A stretch of 64,000 nucleotides of DNA. Source: Hymenobacter sublimis (GTDB lineage Bacteria > Bacteroidota > Bacteroidia > Cytophagales > Hymenobacteraceae). The stretch covers positions 557,501 to 621,500 of the forward strand of contig NZ_CP095848.1 in assembly GCF_023101345.1 (NCBI RefSeq), given 5' to 3'. Positions 16,841 through 26,426 of the stretch are shown here, one piece after another (positions within the stretch are counted from its first letter, which is position 1; every line of letters begins with the position of its first letter). The notes beneath the pieces were generated by a model. It saw only the letters and a program-made list of their open reading frames with translations, did not search any database and was not told where the DNA came from. Position numbers and translations under genes: made by a program.

Positions 16841-18802
16841 TTACGCGTCCGTTTTCAGCAACACTAGCTGGGCTTTATCTGCCGCGCTAATCTTGCGCCG
16901 AAACTCTAGGTACGCGGGGTAATCGGTGCGGGCAAAGCGGGTGCGCGGCAGCTGCAGCCGGCGGATGTACTGGATGGTGCCATCGGGCAGGGTTTGCAGC
17001 TGGCTGGAGTAGGTGCCGAACGGGGTGCTCAGTTGCACGGGCGCGGGCAGCTGCTCGGGCCGCAAGCTGGCCGGTACGTGCAGGCGCACCGTGTCGGTTT
17101 GGGTGAGGGCATGGTCCAGCCAGAGGTCGGTTTGCCGCTCGCCCACGCTGGCGGCCGGGGCCGAAAGCCGGCTGAGCAGATTGGGCGTCAGGAACACACG
17201 CTTGCCGCTGGGTGGGGCCAGGGCCGGCAGGGTCAGGGCGAGGCTTTCCGTGAGGCCGGGCACCGCCGCGCCGGGGGGCGTAGGCCGCAGGGCCACTTTG
17301 GTCAGGGTGAAGTTGGGCAAGGGAAGCCGGCTGCTGATGTGCTTTTTCTGCTCGGCCAAGTCTAGGCTCGGTAAGGAAGCTACGGCGTCATACTCTAGGC
17401 CGGTGCGCAGGGTACGCAAGGTAGCCGTGGCATTGCCCTGGGCGTCCAGGTACACGTCGGCCAGCCGCTCGCGCCGGTTTTCGGCGGCGCCGTAGCGCGG
17501 GGTAGCAATCAGGCGCCCACCCTGGGGCAGTAGCAGCAGGGCGTGGCGGTTGCCCGTGAACCCACCCATGTACCCGAACGGGTTGCTTTGGCTGGTGCAC
17601 TCCAGCCACACAGTATCGGGCCGGGTGCTTTTCACCAGGGGCACGCACAGTACCACGTGGTTGAATTGGGAGCTGGGAAAGTCCGTACGAATATCCTGCT
17701 CATCGGAGCCGGCGCGCACCAGGGCGGCGTGGGCCGTGATGCCGGCCGCGCCCAGCAGGGCTTTGCAGTAGTTGGTCAGGGCTTTACAGTCGCCGTAGCC
17801 GTTGGCAGCCACGGAGGCCGCCGGGAACGTCTGCCAGCCGCCCAGGCCCAATTGAATGGAAACGTAGCGGGTGTTGGCTTGCAGAAACTCGTACACCTTC
17901 CGGATGCGGGCCCGCTCATCGGTTTCGCCTTGCATCAGGGCAGCCATGCGCGCTTGCAAGGCCGGCGGCAGCGCGTCGCGGCCGGCGTTCAGCTCGTAGG
18001 TCCAGCGGCTCAGGTCGGCCCAGGAAGTAAGTTTGCCGGCGTGGCCTTCCACCTCAAACTCAGTAGGCGCCGTTAGCACGGCTGGCGTCACGTCGGCTAT
18101 GGAGGGCCCGTCGGGCTCTTCCTCGCGGGCGGCCAAATCGTGCACCTGCCACTCATACACTTCCTGACTGCCCTGGGCGCGGCGGGCCTGCGCGGCCCCG
18201 GCCGGCAGGTGCAGCTCCTGATAGCGCAAGGCCAAGCCCGTGGGCATCAGCACCCGAAACGAGGCCTGCTCCACGCTAAGCTGTTCCACAGGCTGAGGCC
18301 GCCAGGTAGAGTAGAACAGTGGGTTATCGGATACGACTTCGTACTCGAACTCCACCGTGTAGGGGTAGGAGGGCTGGCTTAAATCGGCTACCCGGCCGCG
18401 GGCATCGGAAGCCAGGCTAAAGCCGTCGGAGAGGCTAATGTCGTGGATGTCAGCCGGGCGGAGCTGGCGCAGCAGTCGGCCCTCGGCGTCATACACGCTG
18501 CCCCGGAAGTAGCTGATGCTGTTGAGCTGGCTGTAGTACACTAGTTCCGTGGCCCACCGGGCCCCAGCCTCATCGAGCACCGTAACGGCCCGACGTACTG
18601 TTTCTACCGTGCGGCCCACCGACTTTACCAGCAGGGTTTCCTCGTGGCGGCGCACTACGGCGTGGGCGTTTTCGCGCAGGGCGCCGGGCAGGGCAGCCAC
18701 CGCGTATTTGGGCGCGGGGCCGTAGGCGGCCCAGGCCGGACCGGCCGCTACGCTCAGCCAGGCCGCGCAACCGGCTACAAAGGCGAGGAGGTAGCTACGC
18801 AT
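16841..18802 (-). CDS. DUF3857 / transglutaminase-like protein, catalytic residues present
   Basis: 653 aa with signal peptide (to about residue 26). It has an N-terminal DUF3857 beta domain (about 40-230) and a transglutaminase-like core (about 270-410): the nucleophile Cys339 in GYGDCKALTNYC and His382 in FNHVVLCVPL, with an acidic residue in VWLECTSQ. A beta-rich C-terminal domain follows. Family proteins are periplasmic, and their substrates are mostly unknown. Its ATG shares one base with the stop of the upstream paralog (TAATG on the minus strand), so the pair is translationally coupled. It is the only one of the three paralogs here with the active-site Cys and His. Confidence 0.88.
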   Translation of the reverse strand: MRSYLLAFVAGCAAWLSVAAGPAWAAYGPAPKYAVAALPGALRENAHAVVRRHEETLLVKSVGRTVETVRRAVTVLDEAGARWATELVYYSQLNSISYFRGSVYDAEGRLLRQLRPADIHDISLSDGFSLASDARGRVADLSQPSYPYTVEFEYEVVSDNPLFYSTWRPQPVEQLSVEQASFRVLMPTGLALRYQELHLPAGAAQARRAQGSQEVYEWQVHDLAAREEEPDGPSIADVTPAVLTAPTEFEVEGHAGKLTSWADLSRWTYELNAGRDALPPALQARMAALMQGETDERARIRKVYEFLQANTRYVSIQLGLGGWQTFPAASVAANGYGDCKALTNYCKALLGAAGITAHAALVRAGSDEQDIRTDFPSSQFNHVVLCVPLVKSTRPDTVWLECTSQSNPFGYMGGFTGNRHALLLLPQGGRLIATPRYGAAENRRERLADVYLDAQGNATATLRTLRTGLEYDAVASLPSLDLAEQKKHISSRLPLPNFTLTKVALRPTPPGAAVPGLTESLALTLPALAPPSGKRVFLTPNLLSRLSAPAASVGERQTDLWLDHALTQTDTVRLHVPASLRPEQLPAPVQLSTPFGTYSSQLQTLPDGTIQYIRRLQLPRTRFARTDYPAYLEFRRKISAADKAQLVLLKTDA

Positions 18803-20850
18803 TAGGCCTTCTTCTTGAGCACCAATTTCTCTCCCTGTTTCGTCATCACGTGGGTGAAGAACTCCCGCAGGTAAGCGTATTCTTCGGCCGAGTAAACTGG
18901 CCGGGCCAGGCTCATGCGGCTCATAATCTGAATGGTGCCTTCGCCGGGCTGCACGTTGTAGAGAAAACGGCCCCCGCCCTCGGGCAGCTCCACTGACATA
19001 CCCTTGGGGGTTTCTTCCAGCACGTAGCCGGCAGGCAGCGAAATGGTCAGGAGAATGGTCTCATCCAGGGCAGTGCCGAAGTCCACGGGAAAGCGCCGAT
19101 CCTCGTGCAGGAAAGGGTTTTTGTCGGTGCCGAAGTAGCGTAGGGGGTTCAGGTAAATAGTGCCTACCGGCGTTTCTCCGCCCGTAGTGGCAAACTCGTA
19201 GTCCAGCATCAGGGGCTTGTGCAGATTGTCGCGCTCCTTGAAGGTGTACTTCGGAATGCTCCAGCCCTCGTGGTCGGTGACGATTTCCTCCACGTACTTT
19301 TTCTCGCCCAGCTTGCGCAGCTTCTCGCGCTGGTTCAGGGCCAGGTAGCCGCCGTGCTCCTGGTGCACCTTACCGCTGAGGCTACCTTTCTCATCCACCG
19401 TCAGGTTAATCTGCCGGTAGGTCACGAGCCGGTCAGCGGGCTTGAGCTCCACCCACCGCGACTCACCAGCTTTGGGCAGCACCAGGCGACCTACACCATT
19501 CAGGCAACGGTAGGGCAGCATGCCGCAAGGTGCCAGCTCCTCGGTGGCATCTACCAGCAACTCTTTGCCTTCAGGCAGGGCCACGTGGGCCACCACGTAA
19601 TTGAAACGGCTCATTAGGGGCACATTGGTTTCCATGCGGCCGTGGGTGCGGGTGCTCAGCACCACGGGGTTGGCATTCAGGCCGGCCTCGCGCAGGGCGG
19701 CAATCAGCAGCAGGTTTACGTCGGCGGCTGAACCCGATTTCTGCTCGTACACCCGCCGGATATTCCCCGAGGAGGTTACGCCGTTGTTGCCGTTATGCTT
19801 CACGGCCCGCCGGATTAAATCGTGCACGGCGGCGGCGCGGGTAGCGGGGTCCGGGTGTTGGGCTACCAGGGGCGCGAGCTGCTCCTTCAGAAAGCTGCCG
19901 CGGCTGAGCTGGGCTCCGAAGCTGTCCTCGTTAAGTAATTCCTGGTCAATTTTCTCCCAGGAATTGGCTACTGCTTTATAAGGTTCATTGGGCCATTTGG
20001 TGCCGGCCAGTTCGAAGTCAATCTTGGCAATGTAGTCGTTGGTGGTGGTCATGTAGGGCTCCTCGCGCATGGCGGGCAGGTTCTTCATGGCCCAGCGGTA
20101 ATTAGTCACGCGGGGCGTAATCGTCTCTGAGCCGCCCGGCTGCCGGCCACCTTGCATACCCGCCTCAATAGACGAGGACCACCGGATGGTGTACTGGGTA
20201 GTTCCTTCCGTGCGCTCCTGCACTTCTAAGGGTTCGTAGCCCTGCATCAGCATCTTGTAGTCGAAGTACTCCGGAATGGCGGCGCGGTACTCGCTCCAGC
20301 GCACTGGAATGTCCGACTGGAAGGTCCAGTCCTGAAAATTGAAGGTGAACTCCGAGGCCACTGAGTAGGTAAACTCCACAATGGAGCCTTCCCGCACGTT
20401 GGGCATCGTGAATTTGCGGATGGTGATGTTGGGCGTGCTTTCCTCCCGGAATATCGACTCAGAATTGAGTTTTTCCTTGACTACTTGCCCATTTACCAGG
20501 TTGTAAGTGAAGCCGCGCAAGGCCGTGAGTTTTTCCTCGTTGGTGCCCCGGTGATAGAGCGGTACTTTCACCGTGGCGTAGTCGTAACCGGCTTTCTTCA
20601 GGATTTTGATGCGCGCTACCCGTTCAAATATCACACGAAATCCGCCCTCACTGTAATCGAAGCGGGAGCGGCCGAAGTCGCAGAGTACCACGGCCGGCGC
20701 GGCGCTGTCGGCCACGAAGTTCTGGCCTGTCAGGTCCCGCTCGTCAATCTTACCGAACTTTATGGGGTCAGCCTGGGCGTGGGCCAGTGATACGGACGCG
20801 CCAGAGCAAATACCGGCCAGAAACAGCCGGCGGAGTAAAGGTTGAATCAT
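18802..20850 (-). CDS. DUF3857 / transglutaminase-like protein, predicted inactive
   Basis: 682 aa with signal peptide (to about AHAQ). Same architecture as its neighbours: DUF3857 domain, transglutaminase-like core, C-terminal beta domain. In the core, the place of the catalytic Cys reads Ala (GSAADVNLLL) and the place of the His reads Tyr (FNYVVAHV), while the acidic site is kept (LLVDATEE). It is therefore likely a structural or binding member rather than an enzyme. Its stop overlaps the ATG of the active-site-bearing paralog, which suggests that the two products work as partners in the periplasm. Confidence 0.87.
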   Translation of the reverse strand: MIQPLLRRLFLAGICSGASVSLAHAQADPIKFGKIDERDLTGQNFVADSAAPAVVLCDFGRSRFDYSEGGFRVIFERVARIKILKKAGYDYATVKVPLYHRGTNEEKLTALRGFTYNLVNGQVVKEKLNSESIFREESTPNITIRKFTMPNVREGSIVEFTYSVASEFTFNFQDWTFQSDIPVRWSEYRAAIPEYFDYKMLMQGYEPLEVQERTEGTTQYTIRWSSSIEAGMQGGRQPGGSETITPRVTNYRWAMKNLPAMREEPYMTTTNDYIAKIDFELAGTKWPNEPYKAVANSWEKIDQELLNEDSFGAQLSRGSFLKEQLAPLVAQHPDPATRAAAVHDLIRRAVKHNGNNGVTSSGNIRRVYEQKSGSAADVNLLLIAALREAGLNANPVVLSTRTHGRMETNVPLMSRFNYVVAHVALPEGKELLVDATEELAPCGMLPYRCLNGVGRLVLPKAGESRWVELKPADRLVTYRQINLTVDEKGSLSGKVHQEHGGYLALNQREKLRKLGEKKYVEEIVTDHEGWSIPKYTFKERDNLHKPLMLDYEFATTGGETPVGTIYLNPLRYFGTDKNPFLHEDRRFPVDFGTALDETILLTISLPAGYVLEETPKGMSVELPEGGGRFLYNVQPGEGTIQIMSRMSLARPVYSAEEYAYLREFFTHVMTKQGEKLVLKKKA

Positions 20851-21025
20851 ACCAACAGGGGTAGGTGTAGTAACGTGACGAATGGAGAATAGCTATTCCC
20901 GAGCTTTGGACTGCCTGGCCGCAGCCAGCGCCAAGAAGGGAGAAATACTACAGTTGCAACAGGGTAAAGAAACGGAATCGAAATATCACTATTCGGCGCT
21001 GCCCAAACAAATGGCCCCGTACAGA

Positions 21026-23062
21026 TTATTGGCGCTGCACTACAATAGGCTCAGTCATTTTGGCCAGTGCCCGGGCGTACAGCTCACGAAGCGCGTGGTA
21101 TTCTTCGGCCGAATAATGGGTTTTAGCTAGATGCAGACGGCTGGTAATAGCCAGGGTTTGGGCCGTGGGCTGGCTTACGCTAAAAACAAAGCGGCCACCT
21201 TCATTGGGTAACGCCAGGCTAGTAGCAGCCGGTAGTTCAGCGGCGGTGTAGCCCTCGGGCAGGGTAAGCTCCACCATGTACTCCAGCCGCTGGGTGCTGG
21301 CCATGTCCACCGGGTAGAGGCGGTCGGGGTGGCGAAAGGGGTTAGCTGGCAGCCCCAGCTGTGCAGCTGGGCGCACGTAGAGCGTAGCGGCTGGGGCCTC
21401 GGCCCCGGGCAGGCGGGCTGCCACCGTGAGAGCCACGGGGCGGGTTAGGTCATCGGCTACGGCTTCCGCTTTTTCAATTTGCCAGTCGGGGTGGGCTTGC
21501 TGCCACTGCTGACGCAAAGCTGCCACGGGTTGGCGGTGCTCAGAAGCAGCGTAACCCGCGTATTCCTGGCGCACAGTTCCTTGCAAGGCGCCCGTGGCAG
21601 CGAGCGTGAGGCGAGCGTGCGTGTAGCGTAAGTGCGGAACCGCCGTTGTAAGGGAAACCCAGCGCCCCGCCGGCCCGAGCAGTCGGCCTTGGTCGTTCAG
21701 GCAGTTTTCCGGCAGCAGCTCTGGGGGTAGGGTCGGGTCGGTGGCGTCCAGCACCAGCTCTTTGTTGCCGGGTAGAATCACGTGGGCCGCTACATAGTTA
21801 AACTGGCTTAGCACAGGTAGCTCCGTTTGAATACGGCCGTGGCTGCGGGTGCTCAGCAGCAAGGGCTGGGCCTCCAGGCCGGCTTCGCGCAGCAGGCGCA
21901 CCAGCAGCAAATTGATTTCGGCCGCGTTGCCCTGGCGAGTTTCCAGCACCCGTTTGGGGGTAGCTCGGGCGTAAAGCGAAGCCGTACCGCTATATCCCAC
22001 CGCCTGTAGCACCAGTTGCCGGGCCGCCGCCGCGCGGGCTCCTGGATCCGGGATGGAACGCAGGGCGGCTGCCGCCGTAGCCAGCGCAGAATTTTGCGCT
22101 ACATACTGCCCGAAGTCTTCTTTCTCGAGCAACTCCTTTTCAATCTGGGCCCAGGAGCTTACTACAAATTGCGGGTCCCGTTCAGGGTTGAACTGAATGC
22201 GTTCTAGCTCGAAGTCAACGCGGCTCAGATAATCGTGTTCCGTGGTCAGGAAAGGCTCGGGCCGGAACGCCGGAATATCTTGCTGAACCCAGCGCCGGGT
22301 AAGGGCCTGGGTGCTGATCTGATAAGACTTGTCGGCGCTACCGGCACTGATTGCGCCATATGAGTCTTGTACTTTCTCGCGGTAGGTAGTGGTATAAGGC
22401 GCCGCGCCGCTCGTATTCACGGCGAAGGGCCAGTAGGAGCGGGTCATTTCCTTGTAGCGGTAGAAGCTCGGAATCTGGACCCGATACTCACTCCAGCGCA
22501 CCGGAATTTCCTGCTGAAACTGCCAGTCCTGCAAATTGAACAGAAACGGGGAGCGGATGACGTAGGTAAATTCCAGAATGGAGCCCTCCCGAACGTTAGG
22601 CAAGGTAAAAGCATACTCATCGAGACGGTCGTTGAGCTTGCGGCTAAACACGGCCTCCGTGCGCAGCAAATCCTTGCTCAGCTCCTTGCCCGTGAGGTTG
22701 TAGGTAATGCCTTTCAGCTGCTGAATCTGCTCCCGATTGCCGTTTTTGGGGTCGTGGTAAAGCACCACGCGCACGGTAGCGTGCTCATACCCCGGCCGCC
22801 GCCGAATCAGTAGCCGGGCCGTGCGCTCAAACCGCAGCTCAAACCCATCTTGCCCGCCCTTAATGGTTGATTGCCCAAAGTCGCAGACCACTTCGGCCGT
22901 AGCCGAATCGGGAGCCGGGCGGGCCAGAAGCTGGGCCGCTTCCTGCGCATCCAGCTTGCCAAAACGAACGGGAACTTCCTGAGCCCAGGCCAGCGCCGGA
23001 AAGCAAAGCAGCAGGCTTGCCACTGCACCCCACCAATGGGCAGGCACAACACGAGTAATCAT
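21026..23062 (-). CDS. DUF3857 / transglutaminase-like protein, predicted inactive (second copy)
   Basis: 678 aa with signal peptide (to about AWAQ). It is a close paralog of the gene at 18802, alike over the whole length: shared segments include LPNVREGSI, FNLQDW, IPVRWSEYR and a matching C-terminus. The core has Ala in place of Cys (GNAAEINLLL) and Tyr in place of His (FNYVAAHV), with Asp kept (LVLDATDP). It is separated from the next copy by 175 bp with no clear feature, so it may be co-transcribed or have its own promoter. It probably arose by tandem duplication. Confidence 0.87.
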   Translation of the reverse strand: MITRVVPAHWWGAVASLLLCFPALAWAQEVPVRFGKLDAQEAAQLLARPAPDSATAEVVCDFGQSTIKGGQDGFELRFERTARLLIRRRPGYEHATVRVVLYHDPKNGNREQIQQLKGITYNLTGKELSKDLLRTEAVFSRKLNDRLDEYAFTLPNVREGSILEFTYVIRSPFLFNLQDWQFQQEIPVRWSEYRVQIPSFYRYKEMTRSYWPFAVNTSGAAPYTTTYREKVQDSYGAISAGSADKSYQISTQALTRRWVQQDIPAFRPEPFLTTEHDYLSRVDFELERIQFNPERDPQFVVSSWAQIEKELLEKEDFGQYVAQNSALATAAAALRSIPDPGARAAAARQLVLQAVGYSGTASLYARATPKRVLETRQGNAAEINLLLVRLLREAGLEAQPLLLSTRSHGRIQTELPVLSQFNYVAAHVILPGNKELVLDATDPTLPPELLPENCLNDQGRLLGPAGRWVSLTTAVPHLRYTHARLTLAATGALQGTVRQEYAGYAASEHRQPVAALRQQWQQAHPDWQIEKAEAVADDLTRPVALTVAARLPGAEAPAATLYVRPAAQLGLPANPFRHPDRLYPVDMASTQRLEYMVELTLPEGYTAAELPAATSLALPNEGGRFVFSVSQPTAQTLAITSRLHLAKTHYSAEEYHALRELYARALAKMTEPIVVQRQ

Positions 23063-23157
23063 TCGACTACGAATAACTAATTACCAAGTAATAAACCGGC
23101 CGGGCAGCCCGGCAGCGTAGTAAAACTATTGAAATGCCGTCGAGCTACCAACTGTGG

Positions 23158-24360
23158 CTATTCTTCTACTGGCGCGGCAGTATGCCGCTGCCCAAGCAGG
23201 TAGAGCAAGGCAGCAGTTACAGCCAGGGCGCTCAGCGCGTGCACGAAGGGCAGATGGGCGGGCTCATTGGCGTACAGCCAACCGGCCAGCAGGGCCCCCA
23301 AGCCAATACCAGCTTCCAGGGCGATGTACATGGTGGCCACGGCCCGGCCCCGCCGCTCCGGGTGGCTCAGGTCTACGGTCCAGGCGTAGAGGGTAGGCGA
23401 ATTCAGGCCCGTGGCTAGTCCGAACAGGATGGCCGAACCCAGGAACACCGGCGTTGAGGTCGCCAGCGCCATCAGGGCCAGTGACACCGCCATTAGGGCC
23501 GAGGAGCCAATGAGCACCGGCACGCGGCCGTAACGGTCGGAGGCCCGGCCGGCCAGCAGCCGCACCACCAGGGAAGCGCCGGTGTAACAGGTATAGAACA
23601 GGCCTTTGCTGCCGTGCGTGAGGCCTAGCAGGCGGCTTTGGTCGGGAATGACGGTGAGCACGGCCCCAAATGGAAACAAGCACAGCAGCGTCACGAGGGC
23701 CGGTTTGAGTACTCGCGGCTCCAGCACCTCGCTCCAATCAAGGCGCAGCAGGCTCCAGCGGAAAGGCTGGCGCTGGTCGGGAGGTAGGGTTTCCGTCATG
23801 GTGCCCTGCACCACCAAGCTCAGCAACGCCAGGCCCGAGGAGCAGTAGAACATCGTGTTTAGGGAAAACTGCTCGGCCAGGAAGGACCCTAGCATGGGGC
23901 CCGCGGCCATGCCCAGGGAGCCGGCTACCCCCAGCAACCCCATGGCCTCGCCACGGCGAGCGTACGGAATGATGTCGGCAATAAAGGCGGCGGTGCCCGT
24001 GGGCTTGAAGCCCGTGCTGAAGCCGTGCAGCAGGCGCAGTCCCAAAAATGCCGCCACGGTGGCCGTGAAAGGGTAGAAGAAGCCGCACACAAAGCACACT
24101 AATGAGCCAAACACCATTACCGGAATCCGGCCCACGGTATCAGCCAGCTTGCCGCTAAAGGGGCGCGAAAGGCCAGCCGTGAGCGTGAACAAAGCAATAA
24201 TGAAACCCTTGTACTCGGCCCCGCCCAGGCGCGTGAGGTAGTCGGGCAGCTCGGGCAGCAGCATGTTGAAGCTCATGAAAAAGAGCAGCGACGAAAGGCA
24301 CATCAGCCAGAAGCCGGGAGTGTACACCCGGGCGGGAGCAGTAGCGGAAGGTACAAGCAT
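23158..24360 (-). CDS. MFS transporter (drug/metabolite efflux type)
   Basis: 400 aa from ATG 24360; a start at 24516 would add a non-hydrophobic stretch and overlap the promoter. Twelve hydrophobic segments are visible. The major-facilitator loop 2-3 motif is present as GKLADTVGRIPVMVFG, and its repeat in the second half as GRASDRYGRVPVLIGS. The substrate cannot be told. A perfect TAnnTTTG (TACCTTTG) lies 8-15 bases upstream. It is divergent from catalase and 95 bp before the DUF3857 genes on the same strand. Confidence 0.88.
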   Translation of the reverse strand: MLVPSATAPARVYTPGFWLMCLSSLLFFMSFNMLLPELPDYLTRLGGAEYKGFIIALFTLTAGLSRPFSGKLADTVGRIPVMVFGSLVCFVCGFFYPFTATVAAFLGLRLLHGFSTGFKPTGTAAFIADIIPYARRGEAMGLLGVAGSLGMAAGPMLGSFLAEQFSLNTMFYCSSGLALLSLVVQGTMTETLPPDQRQPFRWSLLRLDWSEVLEPRVLKPALVTLLCLFPFGAVLTVIPDQSRLLGLTHGSKGLFYTCYTGASLVVRLLAGRASDRYGRVPVLIGSSALMAVSLALMALATSTPVFLGSAILFGLATGLNSPTLYAWTVDLSHPERRGRAVATMYIALEAGIGLGALLAGWLYANEPAHLPFVHALSALAVTAALLYLLGQRHTAAPVEE

Positions 24361-24367
24361 GGAAAGG

Positions 24368-24375
24368 CAAAGGTA
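24368..24375 (-). promoter_or_regulatory. Probable -7 box (TACCTTTG) for the MFS gene
   Basis: On the minus strand the sequence reads TACCTTTG, an exact match to the Bacteroidota -7 consensus TAnnTTTG, 8-15 bases upstream of the ATG at 24360. No -33 element is obvious. Confidence 0.5.
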
Positions 24376-24490
24376 GCCCCAGGAGTGCGGCCCGGCCCTA
24401 CCAGAGGGTAAATATGCTGATACTCGCCGCGTTGCAAGCATGTGCAAGGACTGCACGCGAGAGCGAAAGCAAAAAGGCCAAAATTCTTTC

Positions 24491-24505
24491 GGAGAAAAAT
24501 TCTCC
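24491..24505. promoter_or_regulatory. Palindrome upstream of catalase, possible operator
   Basis: GGAGAAAAATTCTCC is a perfect inverted repeat (6-nt arms, AAA spacer) ending 20 bases before the -7-like box of the catalase gene. A repressor or activator could bind here in the -33 region. The regulator is not identifiable from this site. Confidence 0.4.
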
Positions 24506-24525
24506 ACTAGCACCAACCAACCGTG

Positions 24526-24533
24526 TACCTTCG
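24526..24533 (+). promoter_or_regulatory. Possible -7 box (TACCTTCG) for catalase
   Basis: TACCTTCG lies 34 bases upstream of the catalase ATG and differs from TAnnTTTG at one position. It is the same variant as at 58766. Confidence 0.4.
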
Positions 24534-24567
24534 TTGTAGTACACCCATCACTTACACGTTATCAGGT

Positions 24568-26241
24568 ATGGCACAAGACCAGCAGAATCAAGCCCAGAAC
24601 GGCACCTCCGGCAACGGTACCGGGACGGCCGTCACCGGCGCCGGAACGTCGCATGACCAGCGTACGGCCGAAGGCGAAAATGCCCAGACCCTTACCACCC
24701 GCCAGGGCCACCCACTCACCAACAACCAAAACCTGCGTACCGTAGGCAACCGTGGTCCGGCTACGCTGGAGAACTACCAGTTTCTGGAGAAAATCAGCCA
24801 CTTCGACCGGGAGCGGGTGCCGGAGCGGGTGGTACACGCCCGGGGCGCTGGTGCCCACGGTGTGTTTGAAGCCTATGGTAAGGTAGGCGACGAGCCCATT
24901 GAAAAGTATACCCGTGCCAAGCTGTTCAACACGGCCGGCAAGCAGACCCCAGTATTCGTGCGCTTCAGCACGGTAGGCCACGGCGGCCACTCGCCCGAAA
25001 CCCTGCGCGACCCGCGCGGCTTCGCGGTGAAATTTTACACCGAAGACGGCAACTGGGACCTGGTAGGCAACAACCTGAAGGTGTTCTTCATCCGGGATGC
25101 CATGAAGTTTCCGGACCTGATTCACTCTCAGAAGCCTGACCCGGTGCACAACCGCCAGACCGGCGAGCGGATCTTCGACTTCATCTCGAACACGCCGGAG
25201 GCCATGCACATGGTGGCTTTCCTGTTCTCGCCTTGGGGCATTCCGGCTAACTACCGCCAGATGCAGGGCTCGGGGGTAAATACCTACAAGTGGATTAACG
25301 CCCAGGGCCAGGCCGTGCTGGTGAAATACCACTGGGAGCCGCTGCAAGGCATCAAAAACCTGACAGCGCAGGAAGCCGAAGCCATTCAGGCCAAGAACTT
25401 CAACCACGCTACCCAGGACCTGTTCGACAACATCAAGGCCGGCAACTTCCCCGAGTGGGAGCTGTGTGTGCAGATTATGTCGGATGATGAGCACCCTGAG
25501 CTGGACTTCGACCCCTTGGATGACACCAAGATTTGGCCCCAGGATCAGTTCCCCTTCCTGCCCGTGGGCAAAATGACCCTGAACAAGAACCCCGAAAACT
25601 ACTTCGCCGAGGTAGAGCAGTCGGCGTTTGGTACCGGGGTGCTGGTCGATGGCCTCGATTTCTCCGACGACAAGATGCTGCAGGGCCGCACCTTCTCGTA
25701 CTCGGATACCCAGCGTTACCGTGTGGGAACCAACTACTTGCAGCTGCCCATTAACGCGCCCAAAAAGCACGTGGCCACCAACCAGCGCGACGGCCAGATG
25801 GCCTACCACGTTGATACGGCTCCGGGCCAGAACGCGCACATCAACTACGAGCCCAGCAGCCTGAACGGCCTGAAGGAAGCCCCACGCACGGCTCCCGAGC
25901 ACACGCCGCTCTATACTGGCCGCTTGGTTCGCCAGACCCTGGACCGTACCAACAACTTCAAGCAGGCCGGTGAACGGTACCGCCTGCACGAGGATTGGGA
26001 GCGTGACGACCTGATCAGCAACATGGTGGGTGCCCTGGCCGACGCTGACCGCAAGGTGAGCGACAAGATGGTGGAGCTGTGCACTAACTGCGACCCGGAC
26101 TGGGGCCAGCGCCTAGCCGACGGCCTGCAGAAAGCCCGCAGCGGCAAGACGCCTGAAGGTGGCAACCAGTACAACCAAAGCAAAGCAGCCGACGCCGTGG
26201 CGCAAGCCGAAGCAGTAGGCCACGAAGCCAAGCCGTACTAA
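24568..26241 (+). CDS. katA: Heme catalase
   Basis: Breaks down hydrogen peroxide to water and oxygen. From ATG 24568 it is 557 aa, somewhat longer than small-subunit catalases because of a Gln/Gly/Thr-rich N-terminal extension (about 45 aa) and a C-terminal tail. Visible active-site residues: His90 ([11 protein letters not shown]), Asn168/169 ([13 protein letters not shown]) and heme-ligand Tyr378 ([14 protein letters not shown]). The [19 protein letters not shown] segment is typical. Preceded by a palindrome and promoter-like box, followed by a terminator. The choice of katA as symbol is only by family; katE is possible. Confidence 0.92.
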   Translation: MAQDQQNQAQNGTSGNGTGTAVTGAGTSHDQRTAEGENAQTLTTRQGHPLTNNQNLRTVGNRGPATLENYQFLEKISHFDRERVPERVVHARGAGAHGVFEAYGKVGDEPIEKYTRAKLFNTAGKQTPVFVRFSTVGHGGHSPETLRDPRGFAVKFYTEDGNWDLVGNNLKVFFIRDAMKFPDLIHSQKPDPVHNRQTGERIFDFISNTPEAMHMVAFLFSPWGIPANYRQMQGSGVNTYKWINAQGQAVLVKYHWEPLQGIKNLTAQEAEAIQAKNFNHATQDLFDNIKAGNFPEWELCVQIMSDDEHPELDFDPLDDTKIWPQDQFPFLPVGKMTLNKNPENYFAEVEQSAFGTGVLVDGLDFSDDKMLQGRTFSYSDTQRYRVGTNYLQLPINAPKKHVATNQRDGQMAYHVDTAPGQNAHINYEPSSLNGLKEAPRTAPEHTPLYTGRLVRQTLDRTNNFKQAGERYRLHEDWERDDLISNMVGALADADRKVSDKMVELCTNCDPDWGQRLADGLQKARSGKTPEGGNQYNQSKAADAVAQAEAVGHEAKPY

Positions 26242-26269
26242 CTAACACAAGTACCGTGACGCCATAAGA

Positions 26270-26303
26270 AAGGCTCCAACCATTGTGGTTGGAGTCTTTT
26301 TTT
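26270..26303 (+). terminator. Rho-independent terminator of catalase
   Basis: Stem GGCTCCAACCA / TGGTTGGAGTC with loop TTG, then seven T. It lies about 30 bases after the catalase stop. Confidence 0.9.
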
Positions 26304-26426
26304 GTTCTCTCTGCTACACCTGAGGCATATGGGCGGCAGCATAGTAAACGGCTGACAGAATGGTAGCGAAGTGTACATTCTTGTTGCGTTCAGCGCCGGC
26401 GCGGCTTATGTGAAGCAGGAAGGGTG

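Noticed and set aside
24562..25989. 475-codon open frame on the minus strand inside the catalase gene
   Set aside because: Antisense to a gene with intact catalase active-site residues; the long open frame follows from GC-rich codons and has no motif.
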